From Ciborinia camelliae (lineage: Eukaryota > Ascomycota > Leotiomycetes > Helotiales > Sclerotiniaceae): a stretch of 64,000 nucleotides of DNA. Positions 1-11,000 of the stretch are shown piece by piece. Below the pieces are notes generated by a model. That model was not told where the DNA came from and made no database searches. It was given only the letters and a program-made list of their open reading frames with translations. The stretch's first letter is position 1. Every line of letters starts with the position of its first letter. The stretch is from positions 2,241,862 to 2,305,861 of the forward strand of contig JANPYM010000004.1 in the NCBI GenBank assembly GCA_025890175.1, read 5' to 3'. A program made the position numbers and the translations under genes.

Positions 1-1
1 G

Positions 2-886
2 TGGGGAATTGATCATTTGAAATATGATAGGTTTGTGGACCCCATGGCTTTCGAGAGCTTTTCTGACTATTGTAGCTGTTGTTCTCATCATGATGCCCCA
101 AAGTCAGTGGTGCAGGAAATTGTACTGAAGATGTCAAAGGCGTTATTGGCAAGTGGTCGATCAATCGTGTATCACGCATGTCACTGTGGGTGGGCCGATA
201 TCTGGGAATGGGCAGCGGATGAGGGTGCAAATCAATGGAGAATTGGCCAGGATATCTCGGATGACTTCAATTATCCTGGAAACAGAGAAAAGTACTATTT
301 CGACGTGCTAGATATGATTGATCGAGGAAATAACTTGGTACAATATTCTGGCCCGGGTCACTGGAACGATTATGATATGCTCATTATCGGTCTCAATGGA
401 AATTCCAATGAGCTTGTCGGCACCGGGGCATCCAATATTGAATATCGTACTCACTTCAGTATGTGGGCTATGGTTGCGTCTCCTCTCCTCATCGGCTCCG
501 ATGTACGCACATTGGATGCATATGAACTCCAAACTCTCACAAACAAAGAGATTATTGAAATAAGTCAAGATCCACTCGGAATCTCGGCTCAAACTGTTGG
601 CGTGGGTTATGAAGCCGATGGCGATCTTCAAGTCTATGCAAAAGAAATGTCGGATGGGAGTTATGCTGTAGCATTGCTCAATCGTGGTACTTACACGGCA
701 GAAATGAGTTTGAGTCCACGCCGCGATCTTCTCATGACCTGGGATCACTATCGCATTCGTGATTTGTGGAAACACAAGGAAGGCCTTTACGATGTTCCAT
801 ATACCGTGGAAGTAATGCCTCATGAAGCCAAGATTTTGCGAGTGTGGGAAGCTCAGGCCAATGCATCTATGTGCTTTTTCCAGTAA
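2..886 (+). CDS. GH27 alpha-galactosidase, 3' part (start outside window)
   Basis: Partial gene open at the left edge. The first readable codons give W-G-I-D-H-L-K-Y-D, the GH27 strand carrying the nucleophile Asp. About 110 residues later comes GPGHWNDYDML, matching the family G-P-G-x-W-N-D motif with the acid/base Asp. The Trp-rich CGWADIWEW stretch and the HFSMWAMVASPLLIGSD segment are also typical of the (beta/alpha)8 barrel, and a short C-terminal beta domain follows to the stop at 884-886. GH27 enzymes hydrolyse terminal alpha-1,6-galactose from galactomannan and raffinose-type sugars and in fungi are mostly secreted. The Cys that often follows the nucleophile (KYDNC) is absent here (KYDRF), so this may be a divergent subfamily. 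It lies tail to tail with GNA1, 339 bases away. Signal peptide and 5' exons are not visible. Confidence 0.9.
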   Translation, partial: WGIDHLKYDRFVDPMAFESFSDYCSCCSHHDAPKSVVQEIVLKMSKALLASGRSIVYHACHCGWADIWEWAADEGANQWRIGQDISDDFNYPGNREKYYFDVLDMIDRGNNLVQYSGPGHWNDYDMLIIGLNGNSNELVGTGASNIEYRTHFSMWAMVASPLLIGSDVRTLDAYELQTLTNKEIIEISQDPLGISAQTVGVGYEADGDLQVYAKEMSDGSYAVALLNRGTYTAEMSLSPRRDLLMTWDHYRIRDLWKHKEGLYDVPYTVEVMPHEAKILRVWEAQANASMCFFQ

Positions 887-1225
887 GCCTTTGGATTGTA
901 ATTGGGATTGTAATTTGGACAGTTAATCTCTTCGAGTCCGATTTATCAACATACAATTTAGTATTCGGTGAATAAAGTAACAAAAGAATTTCGTCTGATT
1001 GCGACGAAATAGGAATATGTTGATGCTCATAGCAAAGCTGAGATACTGGCCCAATCTTCTGAGTACGACATAATTAATGAAAATTATCGAAAGGAAAACT
1101 GAATAATCGACGCGGGGTTTGGCAAGGTAGATTTCAATACCACTCTCTACTGTCCTTCCAGACTTTGCTACCACCAAGACTTGTAAAAATAAACACCATG
1201 CATAAGGATCCCGTAAATCTTAAAC
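887..1225. other. Convergent intergenic region GH27/GNA1
   Basis: This stretch must hold the 3' ends and polyadenylation signals of two convergent genes. It is A/T-rich, and I see no conserved RNA or further coding sequence in it. Confidence 0.5.
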
Positions 1226-1909
1226 TCAAACTCCGTTTAATGCAGCCTCCGATTCAGGGTCATGATACATATGCATTTCGTAACCTCTCCCTTCGTAGCC
1301 ACATTTTGCGTAGAAGGCTCTTTTCGCTTCACCACAATCAAGGATACTCTAGTACGGAATCAGCGATTACTATATTCCAAGAAGTGAGAGCGAAGCTCGA
1401 TTAACGCACCTTGTAACAGCCTCTCTCAGCTGCAATATGATCCAACGCCTTTATAAGTTTCGTTCCAAACTGCTGTCCTTGATGATCTGCCGAGATACAC
1501 ACATCTTCGACATGACCTTGCAACCCCAAGTTACCGAGACTTCAACGACGAAAATGATTAGAGCTTCCATCCAATAACTCTTTCCAAAATGAGTCGTAGG
1601 GACGAACTGTACTCACAATTTCATCTCCACGACAAGTGTGCCCGTTCCTATGATGGCTTCTTCATCACCGTCCTCCTTCACAATCACCAGCACAAAATAA
1701 GTGTTCTCACAGCTGTTCATTGCATCAAATCGCTCTTCCCACTGTTCTTCTGTAATCGGTCCAACGTATGCAAGATCACGCAATACACCGAGATAGCCAT
1801 AATGGAAGTCCGAACGCTGAAGAGCCCGAAACTTGTACCCTTCTGGTAACGAATTTTGACATTCTTCTGAGATCAAGTCGTTGGAAAAAAGAGCTATTTC
1901 TGAGGCCAT
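1226..1909 (-). CDS. GNA1: Glucosamine-6-phosphate N-acetyltransferase (three exons)
   Basis: Exons on the minus strand are 1617-1909, 1410-1539 and 1226-1348. The introns are 77 bases (donor GTGAGT) and 61 bases (donor GTGCGT), both ending in AG. The spliced frame is 546 bases, 181 aa. Exon 1 begins MASEIALFSNDLIS and contains the LPEGYKFRALQRSDF and EEQWEERFDAM segments typical of fungal Gna1. Exon 2 carries QGHVEDVCIS and the acetyl-CoA loop QGQQFGTKLIKALD. Exon 3 carries ILDCGEA, FYAKCGYEGRG and MHMYH. This is a complete GNAT fold. The enzyme acetylates glucosamine-6-P with acetyl-CoA in the cytosol, an essential step to UDP-GlcNAc for chitin, N-glycans and GPI anchors. Length matches the family. 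Exon joins are inferred from phase and consensus. Confidence 0.93.
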
Positions 1910-3603
1910 GGTGGATGTAAGGAAGAATCGCTATGAACGGAGAGGAAAATTGATGATTTGATGATTTGATGAGATGGTCAAGATGTTGAAAGTGGTAAGT
2001 GGTGATGATGAAACAAAATATAAGAATGGGGTGAATTGATCACGAGGTAGAAACGACGTGGCAGTTCACGTGAGGTTTGAGGTTAACGTTGCTATGCATT
2101 TGCAACACAGTTGGCCTGTAGATGGGCCATCATCGATTCATCTTCCTACGCCCAAATGCACCTTTTTGTCAGGGGTTCATTTGCTTGAAGCTTAGTTGTG
2201 GTTGACTTTGTTAGGCGCTGGAATGTTACCTAGGAAGATGTTAAATGAATGGGCCAGTAATAATATAGCAAATTCATGATCGTGATTGGTCGTGCATAAG
2301 GTCGATAAGCAGATCCTGATCGTGATGAATCTTAATGGAATGGAATGCCCATTCTTGTAGCAGAGGCATTTAGGTAACCAAGACATAAACTAGCTATGGG
2401 CGATGACGAAGCCGGAAGCTTTGAATGGTCGAAATGGCTTCTGTTGAAACTAGTAATCTATTAACCTACCGATAGGGTTTTTGATCTCATCGAGGCGGAA
2501 GCGAGTTTTAATACGATTTAGGTCTTTTTATTAATATTTTGGTTAAAAATTGATGAGGAATGAATGTGAGAAGCGCAATCGATAGCTAGATTAAGGTTAT
2601 CAAGGCTGTTTCAAGCTTGAGTGATTGATAACGTTGAAAAGGGTACCTAAGAGTAAGTGCCTTGTAATCAAACTAAGTTTCTTATAGGGCCCTAGATACA
2701 AACTCTTTTAGATAGCAAAAAGGATGGCTAGTTTATTTCTTAGGCAACCACCTACCTTAAAGACCTTCCATTGTTATTATGGTTATCTGAGGAAATGCTT
2801 TTGATTGTAGAGTATACATACTGCGGCAACATTATTTTTGATTGTATGAATGAACACTGTTTAGATACACCGTTGGAATGTGAGCTCTTGGTTTAATGTT
2901 GGTATTTGACGTACTGGGTTTCAGTTGTTCGCTTACCTTCATCAAGTAATGATAATTATTATTAAATCATCATTATTGCAATATGCCTTACTTTTGAGCT
3001 CAAAGGTCTCTCTCCCTAATAGGAGATGCGAAATCATTTGAAGTCAGATATCTATATCCCGGGCCGGTAATAAGTAAGCTGCAGGCTGTAATATTGAGGG
3101 CGATATCACTAATTATACCCTATAGTGAGATGGATCAAGGTAAATGCATTTTGTAGATACGGGTAGTATCACTATAATTATAGGCATCTCCAGGCTCTTG
3201 AGTTACAGGGCCTATACGCTTGTCTGTCTCACTTCAAATGATTTCGGCCTCCAATTCCTCAGACAAAAGTTCATGGGATTATTTTCCTATACGATTATAA
3301 GATACATAGGTAGAAGTTTCGAATTGAAGGTTCTTCATTATCTACATCCACAGCAATAAATAAGGTGGAACAATACATACCTGCCTAGTATATAATGGGA
3401 ATATCAAGCTTCCGTTCAAGAGCACAGCGATGTATCAAGTATATTCACTATCAATCTTTTCGACATTTGTGAATCCACTATAATTGATCCACAGCACAGA
3501 CCCCCGGATTTTTGTAGCTATGTAAGGTATCATCCTAACAGATCTTCGTTCCAGCTTGAGAGCTCACCATCCCTCTGTCAATTTATTTCACAATACCTTC
3601 AAA
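1910..3603. other. Intergenic region, no gene seen
   Basis: This 1.7-kb stretch separates the divergent GNA1 and flavoprotein genes and should contain both promoters. Its reading frames are short and carry no recognisable domain. It is moderately A/T-rich, with no repeat array that I noticed. Confidence 0.5.
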
Positions 3604-4887
3604 ATGTCGTCTTCCGATTCTCATAAAGTCATCATATTGGGTGGAAACTTTGGAGGCGTTAATGCTGTTCATCATTTGATCCGTCAGACATTACCCCAGC
3701 TCCAGCGCCTCGACCAATCGAAATCTTACCATATCACACTTGTTACGCCAAATACATCTTTCTTCTTCAAGATCGCCAGCCCTAGAGTTCTTATCAACTC
3801 TACTTTGATACCCAAGGAGAAGGTATTCAGACCTTTGTCAGAAGCCTTTGCAAATTACAATTCTTCTCAATTCGAATTAATCCAAGGTGTTGCTTCAGCT
3901 TTGGATCCCACCCAACGAGCCATCACTGTATCAATTGGTGATACAGATACAGGTAGCACGCGACAACTTCATTATGATTCTCTCATCATTTCCACTGGCA
4001 CAACTTCCAAGTCTCCGCTATGGAATCTACACAAGGATCAATCCCTAACCGTCAAAGCTTTTGAGTCATTACACTCCGCACTTCCAAATGCGAAGACTGT
4101 CCTGATTGCTGGAGGAGGGGCGGTTGGAGTTGAGACGGCAGGAGAAATAGCTTCGAATTTCCCAAACTGCAAAGTTACATTACTATCTGGGGCGAGCAGA
4201 GTTCTCTCGAAATGTAAGCAAGCCACCAGCGCCCGAGCCCAAGATTACCTCGAAAAGATTGTGCACGTCGAAGTTATAAACAACATCCGCATCGAAAGCA
4301 CCAGCCCTGCAGACCCTGGTACCTCCCCCACTACTCTTAAGCTCAGCGATGGCAGCTCCCGCGAAGTCGACATATATATCGATGCTACCGGAGGTACTCC
4401 CAATAGCGACTTCCTACCCAAAACATGGCTCGATGAAACAGGTCGGGTCATTACGCGCGACCCATACTTTCGTGTCCAGGGAAATGGTTCGGATGATGTG
4501 AATGGTATATATGCATTAGGAGATATAGTAGCCGGTAGCACCAATTCTGCCTTGGAACTCGACCCAATGATCACAACATTATGTTCTTCCCTCGCAGTGG
4601 ATATTGCCGGCGATCTTGGAACCGAGAAGCACGAGGAGCCAGCCTCTGGATATCTGGATTCGGTATGGAAAATGATCTTTGGTGGTTCCGGCCCTGGTTA
4701 CCCTGTTCAACGGGAATTCAAACCCATGAAGGAGACGATCTTTGTACCGATTGGGAATGGAGGGGGAGTGGGACAGATTATGGGATGGAGAATTCCGAGC
4801 TTATTGGTGAAGGTTGGTAAAGCAAAATCATTCTTGATTGAGATCGTTGGACCGATTATTTCCGGGGAGAAATGGAAGATGGCATAA
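3604..4887 (+). CDS. AIF/FSP1-like FAD-dependent NAD(P)H oxidoreductase
   Basis: Single-exon protein of 427 aa. I chose the ATG at 3604 (context AAAATGTC) over the in-frame one 16 codons upstream because the Rossmann strand then starts near residue 8, as usual. GGNFGG at about 13-18 is the FAD-binding dinucleotide fold, VLIAGGGAVGVETAGE at about 167-182 is the NAD(P)H fold, and GIYALGD near 301 is the second FAD contact. The organisation matches AMID/FSP1-type oxidoreductases of the class-II pyridine nucleotide-disulfide family; the redox-active Cys pair is lacking. Such proteins reduce quinones or act as type-II NADH dehydrogenase-like enzymes. The C-terminus (SLLVKVGKAKSFLIEIVG) is amphipathic and may touch membrane. 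The specific substrate cannot be read from sequence. Confidence 0.88.
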   Translation: MSSSDSHKVIILGGNFGGVNAVHHLIRQTLPQLQRLDQSKSYHITLVTPNTSFFFKIASPRVLINSTLIPKEKVFRPLSEAFANYNSSQFELIQGVASALDPTQRAITVSIGDTDTGSTRQLHYDSLIISTGTTSKSPLWNLHKDQSLTVKAFESLHSALPNAKTVLIAGGGAVGVETAGEIASNFPNCKVTLLSGASRVLSKCKQATSARAQDYLEKIVHVEVINNIRIESTSPADPGTSPTTLKLSDGSSREVDIYIDATGGTPNSDFLPKTWLDETGRVITRDPYFRVQGNGSDDVNGIYALGDIVAGSTNSALELDPMITTLCSSLAVDIAGDLGTEKHEEPASGYLDSVWKMIFGGSGPGYPVQREFKPMKETIFVPIGNGGGVGQIMGWRIPSLLVKVGKAKSFLIEIVGPIISGEKWKMA

Positions 4888-5151
4888 GAATATTGGCAAG
4901 ACTTTAGATCTAGACGGAAAATGCATTGGCGGTTGGGCTGACCTACTAGGTAGTTAGGTGGGTGGGTGCTTCTTTTGTGGAGTGATATCCAACCCATCTT
5001 TTTTTTTTTTAACTATGGCGCAAATAAAGATTTTCCCAAAAGCCTTTTCTTGGGAAGCATTCTCAAATGTTGACATTATCACCATGATGCTTCCAAGGTA
5101 AGATGAGTTTCACATCCACTATTCATAATCTCCAATCTTTCCCCCTCCAGC

Positions 5152-5270
5152 ACATACGACCATAGACTGAAGAGAATTGGGCATCCCGTCCGCTCTGCCA
5201 TACACAAGCTTCAGATCGGTGGATTAGTAGTTGGGTGGGTGACCACCAGCGAATCCCCACTGTTGTATGT
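5152..5270 (+). rRNA. 5S rRNA: 5S ribosomal RNA gene
   Basis: The 119-base segment starts ACATACGACCATAG and ends CTGTTGTATGT, so the two ends pair (ACATAC with GTATGT). Internal blocks match Pezizomycotina 5S rRNA: CATCCCGTCCGCTCTGCC, TTAGTAGTTGGGTGGGTGAC and CACCAGCGAATCCC. The latter two form the internal Pol III control region. A T5 run follows at 5275-5279. In these fungi 5S genes are dispersed singly and not kept in the rDNA repeat, which fits its isolated position here. Helix pairing ACTGAAG/CTTCAG is preserved, which argues for a functional copy. The RNA is part of the 60S subunit. Confidence 0.95.
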
Positions 5271-5274
5271 CTCC

Positions 5275-5279
5275 TTTTT
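5275..5279 (+). terminator. Pol III terminator of the 5S gene
   Basis: A run of five T on the coding strand begins four bases after the end of the 5S RNA. This is the standard RNA polymerase III stop signal. Confidence 0.8.
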
Positions 5280-6205
5280 GGGTGTCTCATCTTTTTGCCA
5301 CCGTGTTCATATGCCACTCTTAGTTCCGACTTCGGTCCGAACTTCGAGAGGAGGTAGGTATCTTGATTCTCGCCCGCTCGCAGGTTCAAGGGGTATGCAT
5401 GGTCGACTCGCTGCTGGAGGAGGAGCTCTCAATGAATGGCCTGCTCAGCCTGGTGGAGCTGCCCGTTGACTTACTTTATCGAAATGGAAGTGTGGCATAG
5501 TGGGAGCTTGCTTTGAGGATGATATGATTTGGGCCGTTTTATTATTCTCATCCAAGCTAATGGAAATATTGCCCACCAGGTGGAGTAGACGCAAGATGGG
5601 GTTGATTCTTTATCAAGACCATTTTTTAAACTACCTACTAGGTACCGGGCCTAGGTAGGTAGTTATCTGTGAAAAGGGTAAGGTGCCGGGAAGATTGAGC
5701 TAAGGTCCTCGAATTAATCGGATACAAGATCATACAATCTGTCAAGAGTCAAGAGACCCCTTCAGCGCAAAAGAGAAAAATACGGTAGTTGATTGCATCG
5801 CGAAAGCCCTCCAATAATGCAATGTGAAGTTAGAGGAGCAAAGAAAACCCAAGCCAAGCCCCCCCCTTTCCCGCCATCGAGAAAAATTCGGCAAAAGTCA
5901 GGACTCGGGAGTGTCGGGAGGATACCTACCTACTCTTTCAAGTTTTGGCCCCCCCCTCTCCATCCACCCCACATCTTTTTCTCACTAAGCACCTACTAGC
6001 TAGGAGGTAGGATCCCCACTTCTCTTTTCTCCCCACATACATACACATACGCATCAGTGCGAAAGCCCGCCCCTCTTTCGCAAAAGGAAAAAGAAAAAAA
6101 GATAAAGAAAAACATAAAAGAAATTTGCACCTTGTTTCTTTCTTATATGAAAAGTGCAAAAAGATAAATAGGATGTGAAGTCAAGGTGGGCCCCAACTCG
6201 CAGAA
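5280..6205. other. Intergenic region between 5S and tRNA-Phe
   Basis: No protein gene is supported. Around 5627-5663 and 5990-6012 it contains CTACCTA...TAGGTAG-type palindromic motifs that recur through the window. C-rich and A-rich homopolymer stretches occur at 5860-5960 and 6080-6165. An A5 run at 6159-6163 reads as T5 on the minus strand and could be the terminator of tRNA-Phe. Confidence 0.5.
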
Positions 6206-6295
6206 TGCGGCTTCTGTGGATCGAACACAGTGCCTCCAGATTAATGAACCGAAGTGGACTTCAGTCTGGCGCTCTCCCAAGTGAGCTAAAGCCGC
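6206..6295 (-). tRNA. tRNA-Phe(GAA): tRNA-Phe (anticodon GAA) with a 17-base intron
   Basis: On the minus strand the sequence begins GCGGCTTTAGCTC and ends AAGCCGC plus discriminator A. The acceptor stem GCGGCTT/AAGCCGC is seven perfect pairs. The D stem is GCTC/GAGC. The anticodon stem CCAGA/TCTGG encloses C-T-GAA-G, and the T arm is CTGTG-TTCGATC-CACAG. A 17-base intron (plus-strand 6242-6258) sits after position 37, the canonical site for nuclear pre-tRNA introns. The spliced length is 73 nt. It is transcribed by Pol III and delivers phenylalanine. Confidence 0.96.
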
Positions 6296-6920
6296 TTGAG
6301 TGTTTGTGTTGTTTGATGAATGTTGATATTTGTTTGCGGATATGTTGGAGGCGCTTGGCAGTGTGGACCGTTTTACGGGTATCTGGTCGTTGGATTTGGA
6401 AGACATTTTTTATTACTTTTTCGGATGGTATGGGTGGCTTGGAATGGTAATTGATCATGGAAGTGATTAATTGTTGTTTTTTTATATATTTATACGAGAA
6501 GAATTTCGGACTGGGTTTCATTTATATGATAATAGGATATTTCAAATTTTTATTGGAATTTGCTTCTCTTGAAGCGTTTTTTGAAGACTGATTAGGTACA
6601 TACTTTCAAGTATGTAGCTACAAGAAATAGCTAATTTATTTCTTTGCCAGAGGTGTCTCTCTAAAAGAATAAGTAAATTATATATGAGATGTATTTTAGA
6701 AATCGATGAATGGGGACGCCACTATAGCCATCACGGCAATGGAAGGGAAAAGTGGTTATCTGTATATGTAACAAGAATCTGCATTTTAATAGGCATCGCT
6801 AACTATATCTCTCTATGAATACCAACAAGTACAATCTGTCTATCTGGTTCTCTTCGTGTAATTTATGTCATACGGATGGATATCTCGCTCCTGATATAAG
6901 ATCTGTGCATCCTCCAAAGT
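6296..6920. other. Intergenic region
   Basis: A/T-rich 625-base stretch between the tRNA-Phe 5' end and the 3' end of the membrane protein gene. No coding or RNA feature was recognised. Confidence 0.5.
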
Positions 6921-8072
6921 TTATAACGCCACCCCAATCATGCTGCTAGTCGTCGAACCTCCTCTCTCATCTGCTCTTCTTTCCCATTCACATATTAAAG
7001 GAGTGATACCAGATATCGGTCTTCTAGATTTCTTTTCCCCCGGGCCTCCTTCCTGCTCGGCCTCTTCCTCGACCGATCTCCATCCTCCGTGCTCCTCCTC
7101 CAGTGGCGAGACAACGTATTCATCATGATCATCTCCATTTAACCCTCCCACGGGCACCTCCTCATTTGGATTCGGCACCTCTTCCGCAACCTCAGCCAAC
7201 GAACTCGAATTCCCAGTTTCCTGACTTTCACCAGTGATATTAAACTCGCTCTTCCCCGCCACATCATCCGGATCGATAGCGGGTACAACCCCTCTCTTCC
7301 ATGCTTCGAACGTACTTCTCCGCACTCTCTTCTCGTGGACCACTCGTTGCAGATCCCCGGCTTTATCTAATTTCAGCTCGTAGCCACCGATGAAAGCAGG
7401 GCGGTCGGGGTGGTGTTTGGGCTGTTTATGTTTGCGGCGGCGGGAAATACAGAGGAGGGCGAGAATGAAAATGAGGATAACTGCAACGCCACCGACAGCA
7501 GCTCCGATGTAGGCTCCGAGGTGATTGGATGAAGACTGATCGGAAGTAGTGGGAGGAGATGTGCTGGATGTGTCAGAGGCGGGGTCGGTTGACTGAGCTG
7601 GGGATGAAGACGAGGATAATGTTGTTAGGGTCGTGGGAACTATAAACGATGGTGTTAGGGTGGAATCCGTCGTTGATATTGCGGAAGTGGGAAGAAGAGA
7701 ATCAGTAGTTGGGATGGAAGATGGGGCGACATCTAAAGTGCTCGAGGGTGTGACAGGATCAGTGGTAGCGACTTGAGTAACAGGATCTACGAATGAAATA
7801 GTTGTCGTCGTGGAGGTAGTAACAACAAGGACGTCGGGAGACTGGAATGAGTCAGATGATGTTGGAGGTACCGAAATCTCACTGGGAACGGGCGCCCCAC
7901 TAGTCGGCGGAGAAATAGTAGCAGTATCGACTGGAAGGACAATATTTGGAGTCGGTGATGTTAAAATGCCTACGGCGATCGAGACCGCGCTGTGGACCTG
8001 TTCAGAATAGTTCGTGGTCGTCATATTGTACAAGGTTGTAATATTGTCAAGTCGGAAGCCATAAATTGTCAT
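6921..8072 (-). CDS. Single-pass membrane protein with Ser/Thr-rich ectodomain
   Basis: 383-aa frame without introns. Residues about 35-185 are dominated by Ser, Thr, Pro and Val, the composition of an O-mannosylated stalk. Residues about 188-210 (IGAAVGGVAVILIFILALLC) form one transmembrane helix with a small-residue GxxxG-like face, followed by a basic stop-transfer block RRRKHK. The remaining 170 residues are acidic, with GGYELKLDKAGD and EEVPNPNEEVP-like stretches. This is the layout of fungal Mid2/Wsc-like surface sensors and related proteins, but no cysteine-rich WSC domain is visible. I see no signal peptide at the chosen start, so a 5' exon could be missing. Function is not assigned. 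Confidence 0.7.
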   Translation of the reverse strand: MTIYGFRLDNITTLYNMTTTNYSEQVHSAVSIAVGILTSPTPNIVLPVDTATISPPTSGAPVPSEISVPPTSSDSFQSPDVLVVTTSTTTTISFVDPVTQVATTDPVTPSSTLDVAPSSIPTTDSLLPTSAISTTDSTLTPSFIVPTTLTTLSSSSSPAQSTDPASDTSSTSPPTTSDQSSSNHLGAYIGAAVGGVAVILIFILALLCISRRRKHKQPKHHPDRPAFIGGYELKLDKAGDLQRVVHEKRVRRSTFEAWKRGVVPAIDPDDVAGKSEFNITGESQETGNSSSLAEVAEEVPNPNEEVPVGGLNGDDHDEYVVSPLEEEHGGWRSVEEEAEQEGGPGEKKSRRPISGITPLICEWERRADERGGSTTSSMIGVAL

Positions 8073-11000
8073 GGTTTCCGCGAAGGGTAGATACAGAGGT
8101 CATTTTGACTAGGCTTGATCGACTTTATCAAAGGAACTCAATGTTGAAATTCGGGCATGTGTGAATGGACGAAGACAAAGCAAAGGTTTCATTTTATTCA
8201 CGACTTATTTTGGGGATCAGGTGAAGAACAAAGAAGGTGAATCCTGCATGACCATAATGACAACAATGAATTATCGTCATTGTTGGGTGATATAAATAGA
8301 ATCGATGAAATTTGCGGGACAATTTCACCAGTCAAAATGAACGTTGCATGAGCATTGTACTCGAAAACTGCCCATATTCATTGGAAGATCATTGATATGA
8401 TCATACACCATGGCATGATGCAGGCACGAGTTCTGATGGATCGGAATATTCTTGAAGTTGTTCTCGATGGCGGGCTATGACTAGTGAACGGTAAATACTT
8501 GTGTGAATGTGAATACCCCAACTACCTAGGTAGGTAGGTAGGCTAACAACCTGATATCAGATTTGACGAAGAAATAGTAAACCAATGTCACAATGGAAAT
8601 AGAGTGAATGGAAGTCATCTTTGAAGAGATAAACTCCCAGATATCGTGCCATAGATAAGGCCAACAAGTATATGCTGCGTCGGATCGATTTTACCCTATC
8701 AAATCCATATCGCAGATGTACTTTTTATCCACAAGACAAATTAGGAAATACGATAAACAGAACGGGTGAGCAGACTTCCTCATCCGCCAACAACAGTAAA
8801 CACCTCCTATTTTGGGGAATACCTGACAACTATCAGACATGTATATAGGGATGAGAAATTGACTAGAGATGGAAGCAAGATAAGGGTTTGATTCTTGTGT
8901 TTCTACGCTTTAATATGAAGGACATTTAGAGAGTCGATGAAGAAAAATCGAGTCGCCTATTAAAGGCGTGTGCTGTATGATGTATTTTGAAGGATAAGAA
9001 GGAAGGAAATGATCGCCAAAGCTACTGGGGTCCCACGTTCCTCGTTTACTCGAGTACATCAAATGGTCAAATAGAAAAGCATGTATTCACTTATCTCTTC
9101 TCAATATTACCATCGTGGTTATCAGCGGGATTGGATTGAGGGGGAAGGGTACAAGCGTCGTCACAAGTCGAATAAGAGGCCAAGATATAATCAATCAGCC
9201 CTTCCCAAGTATCAGAGATCCCTTGTCAATCACGATTAGATTGTGCAAGATGGTATCATTTGTAGGCCCGATGTTGAAAGTTGAAACCGACGAGAGATAG
9301 ATAAGGCATGATGCAGACAGACGTGATTAGAGCTGTGGTTATATAAGATGTCGTGTGCCCTCATACTAGAGTATTTCATTATATATCGACTTGTGTGACA
9401 AACGACACCTTCTCCTTACTGAATGGAAATCTTCAACTGGACTGGACTGGACTTGGATGAAAAGGATTTCGGACTCAAACCAATGGACTGGACATCACCT
9501 GACATATAAATATCGTATTGAGCTACTCTCCACCTTGGAAGGAATCATCATAACGGCCGATGCGAGCACACGCACACACCAAGACTATATATCATCACAC
9601 ACATATATATTATATAGCTACATCCACCTACAACAAGTTAAACTACCCTACCGTCAATAATTACCGCAATAAATGAAGCCCATTATCGACACACGTCACA
9701 CAAAACTCGAGATTCCATCGCGCGCCTCCATGAACGAGAGATCTTCATGACCACTCGACAATCTAGATGTCATACGGAGATTATTGATAATCAAATGAAG
9801 ATTCCTCTTCACCTCCATCCTTTCCTCCTTTCCTCGATTCATCTAACGGGCAACATCTCCGAACTTCAAACGCCAGACAGGAACAATAATATCTCGAGAA
9901 TCAAATCAAATCAAATCATTTCCTTCTTCAGATCGTATCCACGAGGCAGTTCTAATAATCGAGTAAATTACTTTGCATTGCTGACCCCCATGCAACTTCG
10001 CAGCATCTTCCAATAATGGTTGGTTTTGTCTCGACTCTCGAGACAGTGTCGCCTGCGTCGCTCAGCAATATGCGTTGAACTTGAATAATCCTTACGCTTA
10101 CTTTCCTAGGGTACCCAGTATCTTTTCAACCATCTTGCCCCCGCATATGCATCTCCAATCTGCAGAGTACATGTTATAACTTATTCCATGGCCGTGCAGA
10201 AAAAGGATCCTTGATGGTTGTTCATCTTTTGAACCTTTTTCATGGTTCCCCCACGCAAACCACACAAACCACGCAGACCACACGCGGAAGACCAATTATT
10301 TCTCATTCGCTTCTTCGCCTCTTTCGCTTCAGGACCCTAAACAGTGAACATACTACTAGGTACTCAAAACGTAGGCTTGTCGTACCAACACCTACCTAGT
10401 TCCTATGTACTTTCTAGGATTTGTGCGGAGAACGAACAACATCATCATCATCATTTCAAAACAGTCTTAAACTCTCACGTATCTTATTTACGACGCTTTT
10501 GCGATCAATACACCGCAGTCGCTCCGATTTTGATGGGTCTAGCACGAGGTAATCCTAGTGTTTGTCTCAAAAGGAGACGGAAAATAGAAAAGCGCTAATT
10601 TACAAAACGTCTAACACCCTAATGAACAAGCTAAACATTATTGTCAAACGACCCGAAATGGATCTTCTTCACATGCAAAGCAAACTACTGGCAAATGAGT
10701 GGGCGTTCCATCTCAAAGCTACTCCCAAAATGGTGGACGCTCAAGTCCGCCTGGAAACCATCAGCTTGTTTCTAATAAACAAACGGTCAGTAAAATGTCG
10801 CGTGTAAACCACCCAGAGAGAGACAAGTTAGGGTCTAATTTTCGCCTTTTTAATTTTTCGGCTGGTACTGGTAGGGTAGGGTCGTTCCAAAGTGGCCCAT
10901 GAAGAGCTTGATCATGAATTTCTGCTACAGCCGCGATAACCGATTTTAACTGCCTTGAGTGACTGACTAGTCACGTCAAATTCCTCTTACAGAACAAACT

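Noticed and set aside
308..823. 171-codon frame antisense to the GH27 gene
   Set aside because: Shadow of a clear coding exon, without domain or independent support.
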